Source of the DNA: Flavobacterium cerinum
Lineage (GTDB): Bacteria > Bacteroidota > Bacteroidia > Flavobacteriales > Flavobacteriaceae
Assembly: GCF_004028155.1 (NCBI RefSeq)
Contig: NZ_SBII01000002.1
Location: 372,001-436,000, forward strand
DNA length: 64,000 nucleotides
Reading direction: 5' to 3'
Within the stretch, counting starts at the first letter, position 1; every line of letters begins with the position of its first letter. The notes beneath the pieces are model-generated. The model ran no database searches. It saw only the letters and a list, made by a program, of their open reading frames with translations, and was not told the origin of the DNA. A program made the translations under genes and the position numbers. Shown here piece after piece: positions 1 through 7,531 of this stretch.

Positions 1-260
1 TGCTTGAACCGGTTAACGTTCTTATTCTGGATGAGCCTACCAACCACCTTGATATGAAAACCAAAGACATTATAAAAGATGCGCTTAAGGCTTTTGACGG
101 TACCATTATATTGGTATCTCACGACAGGGATTTCCTTGACGGATTAGTAACTAAAGTATTTGAGTTTGGCAACAAACGCGTTAAAGAACACTTTGAAGAT
201 ATTAAAGGTTTCCTTGAATACAAGAAAATTGAGAACCTTAGAGAGATTGAGAGAAAGTAA
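1..260 (+). CDS. ABC-F family ATPase, C-terminal fragment (5' end outside window)
   Basis: The reading frame is open from base 3 and ends at the stop codon at 258-260. It begins inside the second nucleotide-binding domain: a Walker B and D-loop block LILDEPTNHLD is followed by the switch histidine in LVSHDRDFLD. DEPTNHLD together with SHDRxFLD is typical of ABC-F proteins, soluble twin-ATPase proteins that act on the ribosome rather than in transport. The tail after the H-loop is short, ending in a Lys/Glu-rich stretch, with no long C-terminal coiled coil. A second, complete ABC-F gene lies at 29486-31351. The subfamily cannot be fixed from this fragment. Confidence 0.9.
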   Translation, partial: LEPVNVLILDEPTNHLDMKTKDIIKDALKAFDGTIILVSHDRDFLDGLVTKVFEFGNKRVKEHFEDIKGFLEYKKIENLREIERK

Positions 261-270
261 TTGATTTACG

Positions 271-610
271 ATTTGTCATCCTGAGCCTGTCTAAGGATTA
301 TTATAAAATTACCAGCCGCATTTCGACAAGCTCAATGTGACTGGTAATTTTATTTTAGGAGTCTTATTAAAGGATATATGATAAAAAAAAACACCTAATA
401 CATTTCGGTAAACTCAATGTGGCTGGTGTTTTTTATATTTCTTGGATTTGTCACCCTGAGCCTGTCGAAGGGTTATTATAATAAAAATACCAGTCGCATT
501 TCGACAAGCTCAATGTGACTGGTAATTTTATTTTAGGAGTCTTATTAAAGGATATATGATGAAAACACCTAATACATTTCGACAAGCTCAATGTGGCTGG
601 TGTTTTTTAT
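271..610. repeat. Tandem duplication of a ~170-bp non-coding unit built from REP-like hairpins
   Basis: Bases 271-445 and 446-610 are two head-to-tail copies of one unit, nearly identical over long stretches. Each copy starts with GTCAyCCTGAGCCTGTC, then has two hairpins: ACCAGyCGCATT pairing with AATGTGACTGGT, and ACACC...ACATT pairing with AATGTGGCTGGTGT followed by a T-run. The loops are the REP-like core TTCGACAAGCTCA. The hairpins probably end transcription of the ABC-F gene on the plus strand and of the 607-960 gene on the minus strand. The end of copy 2 runs into the last codons of the minus-strand gene. No gene is seen in this 346-bp gap. Confidence 0.85.
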
Positions 611-960
611 TTCTTAGTTTTCCATTCTTTCGATCCTAAAATATTCTTGCGGACATCCTTTTCCCACTTTGTACCGAATTTCTTTTTGAGGTACTGTAAT
701 ACAAGTAGATTATACTCCCTGTAATAATCAATATTTTCTGGTATAACACACCCGAAATCATGGTATTTTACATTGTATTTTTCCAGAAATCCTTTATCTG
801 CAGGAGTGGCACTTGAAACTATTCCGCTTAAAACATATAGTGTTACCGTTCCGTTTTTAATATCAGCTTGAAGCTTGTTTTGTGGGGTTATGTTTTTTTC
901 CTGTGCATATGAGCTAATACTCAATACAAGCACAAATAGAAAGGACATGATTGTTTTCAT
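607..960 (-). CDS. Small secreted protein of unknown function
   Basis: This 117-residue protein has a clear signal peptide (MKTIMSFLFVLVLSISSYAQ, cleavage after about residue 19). The mature part contains a hydrophobic TVTLYVLSGI segment, then KYNVKYHDFGC with a single cysteine, a Tyr-rich helix ENIDYYREYNLLVLQYL and a lysine-rich end. I know similar small FEKKYxVxYHDFGC-type proteins from Bacteroidota but no function for them. It lies 72 bp downstream of the vWA/plug protein gene on the same strand, so it may be co-transcribed with the sigma factor block. The stop codon sits inside the duplicated repeat unit that follows. Confidence 0.75.
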   Translation of the reverse strand: MKTIMSFLFVLVLSISSYAQEKNITPQNKLQADIKNGTVTLYVLSGIVSSATPADKGFLEKYNVKYHDFGCVIPENIDYYREYNLLVLQYLKKKFGTKWEKDVRKNILGSKEWKTKK

Positions 961-1032
961 AGTTTTTAAAATTTGGCCTGCCGGAGTTTATACCCAACAG
1001 GCCGTTCATTTGGAGTTAGTTAATTGCAAATG

Positions 1033-3840
1033 TTATTTTACCATTTCTACCAGCCTGATAAACTCTGCTTTGTAGCCATCAGGATCATTTTTAAGCCCCT
1101 GTTTTGCCAGTGCTTTAATGTCTTCGGTAGTTTTATTGGGCACCAGTTTAGAATCTCTTAATTTTAAGCCAAACCATGCTACTGCTGCTGAAAATTTATA
1201 ATCGGCTGATGTTTTTTGCAAGGGTAAAGACGAATTGGAGATAATTTGAACCATCTCTGTACTTTTGTCTCCAGCGGGTTTTTTATATCTGAATTTTATA
1301 GTGGCCAGTTCGTCGTTATAGTTTAAAGAAGTGCTTAGTGGTTTGCTGTATTTTAATTGGGGAGCAGCGTTAAAATACTCGCTTTGTACACCTACAGGAA
1401 TAATTTCATACAATGCAGTAACGGTGTGTCCGCTTCCTAATTCTCCTGCATCTATAGCATCATTTGCAAAATCTTCATCGCGGAGTTTTCGGTTCTCATA
1501 ACCAATCAATCTATACGACTGCACATGCTTAGAATTAAACTCTATCTGGATCTTTACATCTTTAGCAATCGCATACATCGAACCTATGAATTCTTTATCT
1601 AAGAATCGGGTGGCTTCCTGCATATTATCGATGTAAGCATAGTTGCCATTTCCTTTATCTGCAAGTATTTCCATTTTTGAATCTTTATAATTACCCATGC
1701 CATAACCAAGACAGGTAAGGAATACACCGCTTTTACGTTTTTCTTCAATTAATGTTTCCATATCACTGTCTGAGGACTCTCCAACATTAAAGTCGCCATC
1801 GGTAGCCAGGATAATACGATTATTACCATCTTTGATAAAATTCTCTTGAGCGGTTTTATAAGCCAATTCTATTCCTTCACCTCCGGCAGTGCTTCCTCCA
1901 GCTTCAAGATCATCAAGGGCGGTAATTATTTTGTCTTTATCTGCACCACTTGTAGAAGGCAGTACCAACCCCGCTGCACCCGCATAAACTACTATTGCTA
2001 TCCTATCTTTTTTACGCATTTGTCTTACTAAAAGTTTCATGGATTGTTTAAGCAGAGGAAGTTTGTTGTCATCATCCATAGATCCCGATACATCGATAAG
2101 AAAGACAAAGTTGGATGATGGCAGGTTTTTATCAGCCATAACTTTACCTTTCAATCCAATTTTTAATAGTTTGTGTTTTGGATTCCAGGGTGCGGTGCTA
2201 TACTCTGTATTAATAGAGAACGGATCGTTATTGTTTGGCTCAGGATATTCGTATTTAAAAAAGTTGATCATTTCTTCTACTCGAACCGCATCTTTAGGAA
2301 CTGTTTCACCATCATTAAGAAAACGCCTGATGTTAGTATAAGAAGCGTTGTCTACATCTATAGAAAAAGTAGAAAGTGGTGTTGCAGCCGAATTTTCAAA
2401 CTGGTTTTCTACAAACGATTCATATTCTTCCTGATCTACTTCTACAGGTTCGTATTTAGAAAGACTCTGCTCTTTTTTTGCATTTTCTTTTTCGATCTTT
2501 TCGATTTTCTCTCTTTCCTTTTTAAGTTTTCGTAACTGACGTTTTGTAGGTGCGTTCTTTGTTTTTACGACTATAACTCCATTACTACCTCTGTTACCGT
2601 AGATGGCAGTCGCTCCGGCATCGTTCAAAACTTCTGTTTTCACAATGTCTTTAGGGTTAATTTGCTTGAAGTTTTCAGCGCTTAAAGGAACTCCATCTAC
2701 AACATATAATGGTTCTGAATTATTATTTATCGTACCATATCCACGTAGTATAACAGTACTATTTGCTCCCGGCTGTCCTGATCCGGTTGTAATAGTAAGT
2801 CCCGGAACTTGACCTTGGAGTGTTTGTATAAAGTTTGTATTAGGCCTGCCTTCTATGGCTTTTGAAGTTACTGTAGTAATGGCTTCTTTAGAAATCTCGT
2901 TTTCTTCGGTTTTCTTTTTTGCAACGAAGCTGTTACTGGATTGATTGCTATCATCAAAATATTCTTTGTCATAGTTTGCATTAGCTCTGCCTTCGATTGT
3001 TTTAGAAGATATTGTTGTAATCGCTGCATTACTGGTCGCTCTTGTTGTTACTCTATAAGCTTCTACAACAACTTCCTGAAGTGCCATAGAATTATCCTGC
3101 ATTTTATGTGTTAGATTATTTGTTGCATGGCTTGCAATAACTGATTGTGGCTCCATACCAATATAGGACAATACAACTTTATCACCTTCATTAGTATTTA
3201 ATGAGTATTTGCCGTCAAAATCAGTTTGTACTCCATTTGATGTGCCTCGGATTTGTACATTAACACCAGGTATAGGCATACCTGTATTATCAATTACAAC
3301 ACCTTGAAAAACGATTTGTCCTATTTTGTCTGCTACTGGTAAAACCATTATAGCATCGGCGTTCAGTTTCGTTTCTATGTTAGCTGTTCCCTGTCTTTCT
3401 TCAGAAACTACAATAGCACTTTTTTTGAATTTTGGAGCGGGAGAAATAACTTCTTCTGTTTGCTCCACTTTGTTTCGGGGAGATGGCTCGCTTGTAACAA
3501 CTTCTCGTTTAAATCCTTTTATTTCGGGGTTAAATATTTCTTTTACTTTTTGGGTGTCAATAACGGTTACATTATTTTCCGGGATTACTTTTGGTGCAAC
3601 AATTGGGTTGGCTTCATTTTTGAGCATTAAAGTGCCAATACCCATAAAGAGTAGGAACAATGCTGCTATACCAGTATATTTCCACCATACGGCAATTTTT
3701 CGTTGTTTGTTGTTGTCCAGTTTTTCTTCAACACGGTTCCATACGGCTTCCATGCGGTCAAAGTCTTTGTCTTCGGCTTTGCCGGAGGCCTCTTTAAATT
3801 GTTTGTATATTTTATCTTGATTTTCCATGACTGTTTTCAT
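1033..3840 (-). CDS. Membrane-anchored carboxypeptidase-regulatory / TonB-plug / von Willebrand A protein, putative anti-sigma sensor
   Basis: The 935 residues read in order as: cytoplasmic acidic/basic N-terminus (1-48); one membrane span near 52-73; low-complexity linker; CarboxypepD-regulatory-like beta domain (about 174-250); SusC-type plug region (about 255-428, with GQVPGLTI, ILRGYGTINNN, PLYVVDGVP, GATAIYGNRGSNGVI); Lys/Glu-rich coiled segment (430-460); YfbK-type N-terminal region; vWA domain (about 575-745) with MIDAS DVSGS at 583-587 and ATDGD near 679-683; and a C-terminal DUF3520-like domain. No TonB beta-barrel follows the plug. AITTISSKTIEGR (273-285) and AITTVTSKAIEGR (320-332) are an internal duplication. 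The gene overlaps the upstream ECF sigma gene by 29 bp; ATG at 3828 is an alternative start. By analogy with sigma/anti-sigma pairs the N-terminus may bind the sigma factor; this is inference. Confidence 0.85.
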   Translation of the reverse strand: MKTVMENQDKIYKQFKEASGKAEDKDFDRMEAVWNRVEEKLDNNKQRKIAVWWKYTGIAALFLLFMGIGTLMLKNEANPIVAPKVIPENNVTVIDTQKVKEIFNPEIKGFKREVVTSEPSPRNKVEQTEEVISPAPKFKKSAIVVSEERQGTANIETKLNADAIMVLPVADKIGQIVFQGVVIDNTGMPIPGVNVQIRGTSNGVQTDFDGKYSLNTNEGDKVVLSYIGMEPQSVIASHATNNLTHKMQDNSMALQEVVVEAYRVTTRATSNAAITTISSKTIEGRANANYDKEYFDDSNQSSNSFVAKKKTEENEISKEAITTVTSKAIEGRPNTNFIQTLQGQVPGLTITTGSGQPGANSTVILRGYGTINNNSEPLYVVDGVPLSAENFKQINPKDIVKTEVLNDAGATAIYGNRGSNGVIVVKTKNAPTKRQLRKLKKEREKIEKIEKENAKKEQSLSKYEPVEVDQEEYESFVENQFENSAATPLSTFSIDVDNASYTNIRRFLNDGETVPKDAVRVEEMINFFKYEYPEPNNNDPFSINTEYSTAPWNPKHKLLKIGLKGKVMADKNLPSSNFVFLIDVSGSMDDDNKLPLLKQSMKLLVRQMRKKDRIAIVVYAGAAGLVLPSTSGADKDKIITALDDLEAGGSTAGGEGIELAYKTAQENFIKDGNNRIILATDGDFNVGESSDSDMETLIEEKRKSGVFLTCLGYGMGNYKDSKMEILADKGNGNYAYIDNMQEATRFLDKEFIGSMYAIAKDVKIQIEFNSKHVQSYRLIGYENRKLRDEDFANDAIDAGELGSGHTVTALYEIIPVGVQSEYFNAAPQLKYSKPLSTSLNYNDELATIKFRYKKPAGDKSTEMVQIISNSSLPLQKTSADYKFSAAVAWFGLKLRDSKLVPNKTTEDIKALAKQGLKNDPDGYKAEFIRLVEMVK

Positions 3841-4366
3841 TTAGGTAATAAACATTGTTTACTAATTCTTTGAGTTTACCTCGGGAGACGTTTAATTGTG
3901 ATTTTGATGTTCCTTCGGATATATTCAGCATGGCGGCTATTTCTTTGTGCGAATAACCTTCAATGGCAAAGAGATTAAATACGGTCCTGCATCCTTCGGG
4001 CAGGTAAGTGAGCAGCTTTAGCAGGTCTTCTTCTTCAAGTCCGGCCGATTGGACTTCCGAAGGTTCGGCTGCACGGCTCATGTCTTCAATATAAATATTA
4101 AAGTTCACGTTCTTTTTAAGGCTCATCAGGCACTGGTTCACGGCAATGCGTCGTGCCCAGGCTTCAAATGCCTTTGTTTCTTTAAGCTGATCGAGTTTGG
4201 TAAAGATGGTAAAGAAGGCATCGGCCACAGCTTCTTCAATCTCTTCCTCTTTTTTCAGGTACCGTTTGCAGGTGTGGTACAGTTTAGGAGCCATAAGCTC
4301 ATACACCTTCCTCTGGGAGTCCCGGTGCATTTTTCTGCATGCTGCTATGAGTTTTTCTTCTATCAC
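3812..4366 (-). CDS. ECF-type RNA polymerase sigma factor
   Basis: This 184-residue sigma-70 family protein of the extracytoplasmic-function type redirects RNA polymerase to a target promoter set. Region 2 covers about residues 18-85 (VYELMAPKLYHTCKRYL, EEAVADAFFTIFTKL, FEAWARRIAVNQCLM). Region 4 covers about 110-165 (LPEGCRTVFNLFAIEGYSHKEIAAML followed by SEGTSKSQLNVSRGKL, the DNA-binding helix-turn-helix). There is no region 1 or 3. The chosen start is GTG, because MIEEKLIAACR matches the usual N-terminus of Bacteroidota ECF factors; the first internal ATG (4330) would cut into region 2. The 3' end overlaps the vWA/plug gene, indicating translational coupling. A weak -7-like element AACCTTTG lies at 4405-4412. 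Confidence 0.93.
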   Translation of the reverse strand: MIEEKLIAACRKMHRDSQRKVYELMAPKLYHTCKRYLKKEEEIEEAVADAFFTIFTKLDQLKETKAFEAWARRIAVNQCLMSLKKNVNFNIYIEDMSRAAEPSEVQSAGLEEEDLLKLLTYLPEGCRTVFNLFAIEGYSHKEIAAMLNISEGTSKSQLNVSRGKLKELVNNVYYLNENSHGKSR

Positions 4367-4451
4367 AATTAAGTCTCTTTGTTATATAGATTAGAAAAGT
4401 GATACAAAGGTTGGGAGAGGAGTGAAAAATAGTTTAAAGTCCGAGTTTGAG

Positions 4452-4504
4452 AGTGAGATATATGAAGTCTGATGTTGCGTAAAACCTCAGATATCCAACT
4501 TCTA
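4452..4504. repeat. Degenerate inverted repeat of the GAAGT-GATGT type, copy 1
   Basis: A GAAGTCTGATGTTG arm is followed about 15 bases later by CAGATATCCAACTTC, its imperfect reverse complement. It lies between the sigma factor start and the end of the next minus-strand gene. The word pattern (GAAGT.nGATGT) recurs at 6326-6396, so I read both as degraded copies of one intergenic inverted-repeat element. Confidence 0.5.
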
Positions 4505-4510
4505 TACTTT

Positions 4511-5359
4511 TTACTGTTTTTCAAGTGTCAGTTTAAAAATGTCCGATGCAGCAGCATCGCTATCGGTATCTTCACACAAAAGGAATTCAAGAGATTTATC
4601 CTTCGTCTTATATAGAGTAATCCCTTCAAACTTATTTTTAAGCGAAATGATCTCGGTAAACTCTACTTCCATCGTTTCGGTGTCAATTCGACCTATAAGT
4701 GTTCCTGCTACTTCTCCGTCAAGATAGGTAGAGTTCGATTTTTCGGCAGCAGCCAAAAAATAAAGCTTATCATCCACCAGCACCGCATCAGTAAAGCTGG
4801 CAGGCGCTCCGTTTATTTTAGGTAATGCTATTTCATTATATATAAATTGAAAAGCAGCTTCTTTAATATCTCCGTCCAGAGTAAAAATACCGTTCTGTCC
4901 TTTTGGGCCATTGCCACGATTAAACAAATACCAGGTGTTTCCTGCATTTACTGCGGCTTCTATATTAAAGTTATCGGGTTTAATTTCGCTAAAGTCCTGC
5001 ATCGCCATATAAAGATCGGTAGCATCTATGGCAGGAAATACTTTTTTTGACTGCGAATCTATATATTGTATGGTATTGCGTTTATTGGTCGAACCCGAGC
5101 CAAACAGATAGAGCTCGTCGCCCATTGCTGTGATTGATTCATAATCGGCTTTTTCTTTTTTTGGTACATTTTCAAGCGGGCCGTTATATCCGTGAGGTGC
5201 AATAGGTGTTTTTTCAAGTTGTTTGTTGGCAAGATTGTATTCATAAAGCATATAACTGTTATCTGAAACCAGGAAAAGAGATGTGCCATCCAGCAATAAA
5301 CCCGATGCCGAACCTATGCCTATAATGTGGAATAACAATTCCAACTGAAACTTTTGCAT
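4511..5359 (-). CDS. Unknown protein, probable beta-propeller of the DUF6929 type
   Basis: With the ATG at 5359 (MQKFQLELLFHIIGIG) this is 282 residues; an upstream in-frame TTG would add 22 unlikely residues and run into the promoter of the divergent ppk2. The sequence has repeated beta-strand blocks with a short hydrophobic run and turn (SLFLVSDNSYMLYEYNL, ELYLFGSGSTNKRNTI, NTWYLFNRGNGPKGQNGI, KLYFLAAAEKSNSTYL, LIGRIDTETMEVEF, FEGITLYK), as in a six- or seven-bladed propeller. No signal peptide is visible. I recall a flavobacterial DUF6929 family that looks like this but cannot confirm the match. No catalytic motif is seen. It is divergent from ppk2, with 72 bp between the starts. Confidence 0.7.
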   Translation of the reverse strand: MQKFQLELLFHIIGIGSASGLLLDGTSLFLVSDNSYMLYEYNLANKQLEKTPIAPHGYNGPLENVPKKEKADYESITAMGDELYLFGSGSTNKRNTIQYIDSQSKKVFPAIDATDLYMAMQDFSEIKPDNFNIEAAVNAGNTWYLFNRGNGPKGQNGIFTLDGDIKEAAFQFIYNEIALPKINGAPASFTDAVLVDDKLYFLAAAEKSNSTYLDGEVAGTLIGRIDTETMEVEFTEIISLKNKFEGITLYKTKDKSLEFLLCEDTDSDAAASDIFKLTLEKQ

Positions 5360-5431
5360 AATATTATGTTTTTGTAAAAAACGAAGCTTTGTTTTAATCC
5401 TTACATTTATATAAAGATAAATCAATTATCG

Positions 5432-6313
5432 ATGAAAGCAATAAACACGGAGGATTTTAAGGTAAACGGAAAGTTTAATATTAAAGGCGCAGCTACAACT
5501 TTAGATGTTGAAACATCGGATAAAAAAATAGCCGACTCGCTGGAAGATGTAAGTACAAAACTAGGTAAGCTCCAGGATAAAATGTATGCAAATAACCGCT
5601 ATAGCGTGTTGGTATGTTTGCAGGGAATGGATACTGCCGGTAAAGACAGCCTGATACGTGAAGTTTTCAAAAACTTTAATGCCCGGGGAGTAAATGTGTA
5701 TAGTTTTAAAAAGCCGTCGTCTGCAGAGTTGGAGCACGATTATTTGTGGCGTCATTATATTGCTTTGCCTGAGAAAGGAAAGTTTGCTGTGTTTAACCGT
5801 TCGCATTATGAGAACGTACTTGTTACACGAGTACATCCAGAGTTGATTTTGAACGAGAACCTTCCGGGTATAAACACCGTTGATGATATTCCTAAAGATA
5901 TGTGGAAGCATCGTTATGAGCAGATCAATAATTTTGAGAAGCACATTAATGCAAATGGTATGATAATTTTTAAATTCTTTCTTCACCTTGGGAAAGATGA
6001 ACAGAAGAAAAGACTACTTAGAAGGCTTGATAAGCAAAGCCATAACTGGAAATTCTCTCCGGGCGATCTTGAAGAAAGAGACCTTTGGGATAAATACCAG
6101 GAATATTATGAAGATGCAATAAACCATACTTCAAAAGAGCATGCACCCTGGTATGTGATACCTGCCGATAAAAAAGAAATAGCCCGTTACCTTGTGGCGA
6201 AAACCATACTCGATGCCCTTAAGCAATATGAGGACATTAAAGAACCGGAGGTTAATGAAGATATAATGAAAAACATTTCATTATATAAAGACAAGCTTTT
6301 GAATGAGGAATAG
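5432..6313 (+). CDS. ppk2: PPK2 family polyphosphate:nucleotide phosphotransferase
   Basis: This 293-residue PPK2-type kinase transfers phosphate between polyphosphate and nucleotides in the cytoplasm. The Walker A-like loop GMDTAGKD spans residues 65-72, and the second conserved block FNRSHYENVLVTRVHPE (about 121-137) corresponds to the Walker B/lid region. NRSHYExVLVxRVHPE is characteristic of single-domain PPK2 of the class able to phosphorylate AMP and ADP; the exact class is inference. FNFKPSS-like KKPSSAELEHDYLWR and the lid arginines KKRLLRRLDK are present. The length is normal for a single-domain enzyme. The gene stands alone, followed by an imperfect inverted repeat. Confidence 0.93.
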   Translation: MKAINTEDFKVNGKFNIKGAATTLDVETSDKKIADSLEDVSTKLGKLQDKMYANNRYSVLVCLQGMDTAGKDSLIREVFKNFNARGVNVYSFKKPSSAELEHDYLWRHYIALPEKGKFAVFNRSHYENVLVTRVHPELILNENLPGINTVDDIPKDMWKHRYEQINNFEKHINANGMIIFKFFLHLGKDEQKKRLLRRLDKQSHNWKFSPGDLEERDLWDKYQEYYEDAINHTSKEHAPWYVIPADKKEIARYLVAKTILDALKQYEDIKEPEVNEDIMKNISLYKDKLLNEE

Positions 6314-6325
6314 GAGCGAAGCTCG

Positions 6326-6396
6326 AAGTAAGATGTAAGGATGTCGGAAGTTTGATAAAAACCAGACTTTGGATATCCTTACTTTCATTACTTCAA
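6326..6396. repeat. Degenerate inverted repeat of the GAAGT-GATGT type, copy 2
   Basis: Left arm GAAGTAAGATGTAAGGAT and right arm ATCCTTACTTTCATTACTTC are imperfect reverse complements separated by about 30 bases. The element lies between ppk2 (plus) and the 6393-6722 gene (minus), reaching its stop codon. It could form a terminator-like hairpin for either gene. It shares its word pattern with 4452-4504. Confidence 0.5.
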
Positions 6397-6722
6397 TCAT
6401 CCAGCAAATCCCTTAATTCTTCCTGTGAAAGACAGATGCCTATGTGCTCTACTTTTTCATTTTCATCTTCGGCACCATCAATAAAATAAATAGGAGTCTG
6501 CGATGTTATCTTGCGTTTACGAATACTGTCTGCAGTCATTCGGCCATGCGAAGGTTTCTCGGCATAGTTTATTACAATAGCGTCCGGTTTAAGCACTGCT
6601 GTTTTTATATAGGCTTCATTACCATCTTTTAACTCTATGCCTATAACGTCTGCGGCTTTTTTACAGTAGTCAATAAGCGGTGTAGTCTGCTCTTTAGTCC
6701 AGTCAATAATAAATAATTTCAT
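6393..6722 (-). CDS. Small receiver-like protein of unknown function
   Basis: The 109 residues alternate short hydrophobic strands and helices (MKLFIIDW, VIGIELKDG, AIVINYAEKPSHGRM, TPIYFIDGAED, EELRDLLDD), the layout of a CheY-like alpha/beta fold, and KPDAIVINYA sits where a receiver would carry its phospho-acceptor strand. The canonical acidic pocket plus DxxxP pattern is not convincing, so it may be a degenerate receiver or an unrelated Rossmann-like protein. No effector domain is attached. A -7-type element TACTTTTG lies on the minus strand at 6744-6751, 21 bases before the start. Function unknown. Confidence 0.65.
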   Translation of the reverse strand: MKLFIIDWTKEQTTPLIDYCKKAADVIGIELKDGNEAYIKTAVLKPDAIVINYAEKPSHGRMTADSIRKRKITSQTPIYFIDGAEDENEKVEHIGICLSQEELRDLLDD

Positions 6723-6743
6723 GAGGTAATGTATTGGCGGTTA

Positions 6744-6751
6744 CAAAAGTA
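6744..6751 (-). promoter_or_regulatory. -7 promoter element TACTTTTG
   Basis: Matches the Bacteroidota -7 consensus TAnnTTTG on the minus strand, placed for the 6393-6722 gene. It lies immediately beside the hairpin that ends the upstream gene. No good -33 element is seen. Confidence 0.5.
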
Positions 6752-6753
6752 AA

Positions 6754-6781
6754 AAACCTGCAGTTATATTTCTGCAGGTTT
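6754..6781 (-). terminator. Rho-independent terminator
   Basis: AAACCTGCAG and CTGCAGGTTT form a perfect 10-bp stem with an 8-base loop, followed on the minus strand by a T-run. It ends transcription of the outer membrane protein gene 6822-7337. Confidence 0.85.
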
Positions 6782-6821
6782 CTACAAAGATTGGTTTTAC
6801 ACTTTGGTTGTATGTAAATTG

Positions 6822-7337
6822 TTATAATTTAAAACCATAAGCCAGTCGCAATGCGACTTGGTCGGCTTTAAAATCGGTCATTCCTTCATACCTCACACTA
6901 ATGTCGATATACTTGGTTGCATAACCAATACCAGGTGCCCAAAGAAATGCAGTCTTGTCATAATCATTCGTTACAGAGAAACCAGCACCCAGTTCACCCA
7001 GTACATAAAATTCGTCATCCCAAACAAATGCTTTAAAGCCTCCCTTAACAGGAATAAATCCTAGGTCAGGAATATCATTGTCTCCAAAAAGATGGGTATA
7101 ACCCGTAGTAAGAGTTATCGATGTTCTTTTAGAAAAGTCATATTGTAGTCTTGCATCTGCTCCTAAAGACCAGTTAAAATAATCTCCTGTTACAGCACCG
7201 GCATTAAGACCAAAGCCAAGGCGAAATCCCTGATTGTAGTTTTCAGGCGAAGATGCTCCCTGTTGCGCAAAGCCAGCTGTACCAAACGTTACCATCGCTG
7301 CGATCAGTAAACCTCTTATTCCTGTTCTCATTTTCAT
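6822..7337 (-). CDS. Outer membrane beta-barrel protein
   Basis: From the ATG at 7337 the product is about 171 residues with a signal peptide (MKMRTGIRGLLIAAMVTFG...GFAQ). An upstream in-frame GTG at 7343 would add two residues only. The mature protein shows alternating amphipathic strands (RLGFGLNAGAVTG, SLGADARLQYDF, SITLTTGYTHLFG, FYVLGELGAGFSV, APGIGYATKYIDISVRYEG, VALRLAYGFKL) ending in an aromatic/hydrophobic C-terminus, as in small eight-stranded barrels (OmpA/OmpW-like or porin-family proteins of Bacteroidota). No ligand can be assigned. It has its own terminator and is divergent from the MATE gene. Confidence 0.8.
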   Translation of the reverse strand: MKMRTGIRGLLIAAMVTFGTAGFAQQGASSPENYNQGFRLGFGLNAGAVTGDYFNWSLGADARLQYDFSKRTSITLTTGYTHLFGDNDIPDLGFIPVKGGFKAFVWDDEFYVLGELGAGFSVTNDYDKTAFLWAPGIGYATKYIDISVRYEGMTDFKADQVALRLAYGFKL

Positions 7338-7509
7338 AATCACTTTTGTGTGTTAGTTATGTGGTAAAATTACCGTAATGGGGTTATCAAAAAATTCAAC
7401 GTTTTGTTAATTAGTTATAAATAAATCATAAAATTAGGAGGCTGTATTTTAATATTATGATTGTGAGAATTTTAAGGCTCACGAAATTTTCATTCTTAAA
7501 CCTTCTGAC

Positions 7510-7517
7510 TACCTTTG
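7510..7517 (+). promoter_or_regulatory. -7 promoter element TACCTTTG that decides the start of the MATE gene
   Basis: A perfect TAnnTTTG lies inside the longest possible open frame (ATG 7457) of the MATE gene, 14 bases before an in-frame GTG at 7532. If this is the promoter, translation must begin at the GTG, which also agrees with the usual N-terminus NLSVYTKEF of flavobacterial MATE proteins. Confidence 0.65.
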
Positions 7518-7531
7518 CAAAAATTTTTGAA

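Noticed and set aside
3326..3820. 164-codon plus-strand frame opposite the vWA protein gene
   Set aside because: Ser/Phe-rich shadow of the N-terminal part of the minus-strand gene; no promoter.
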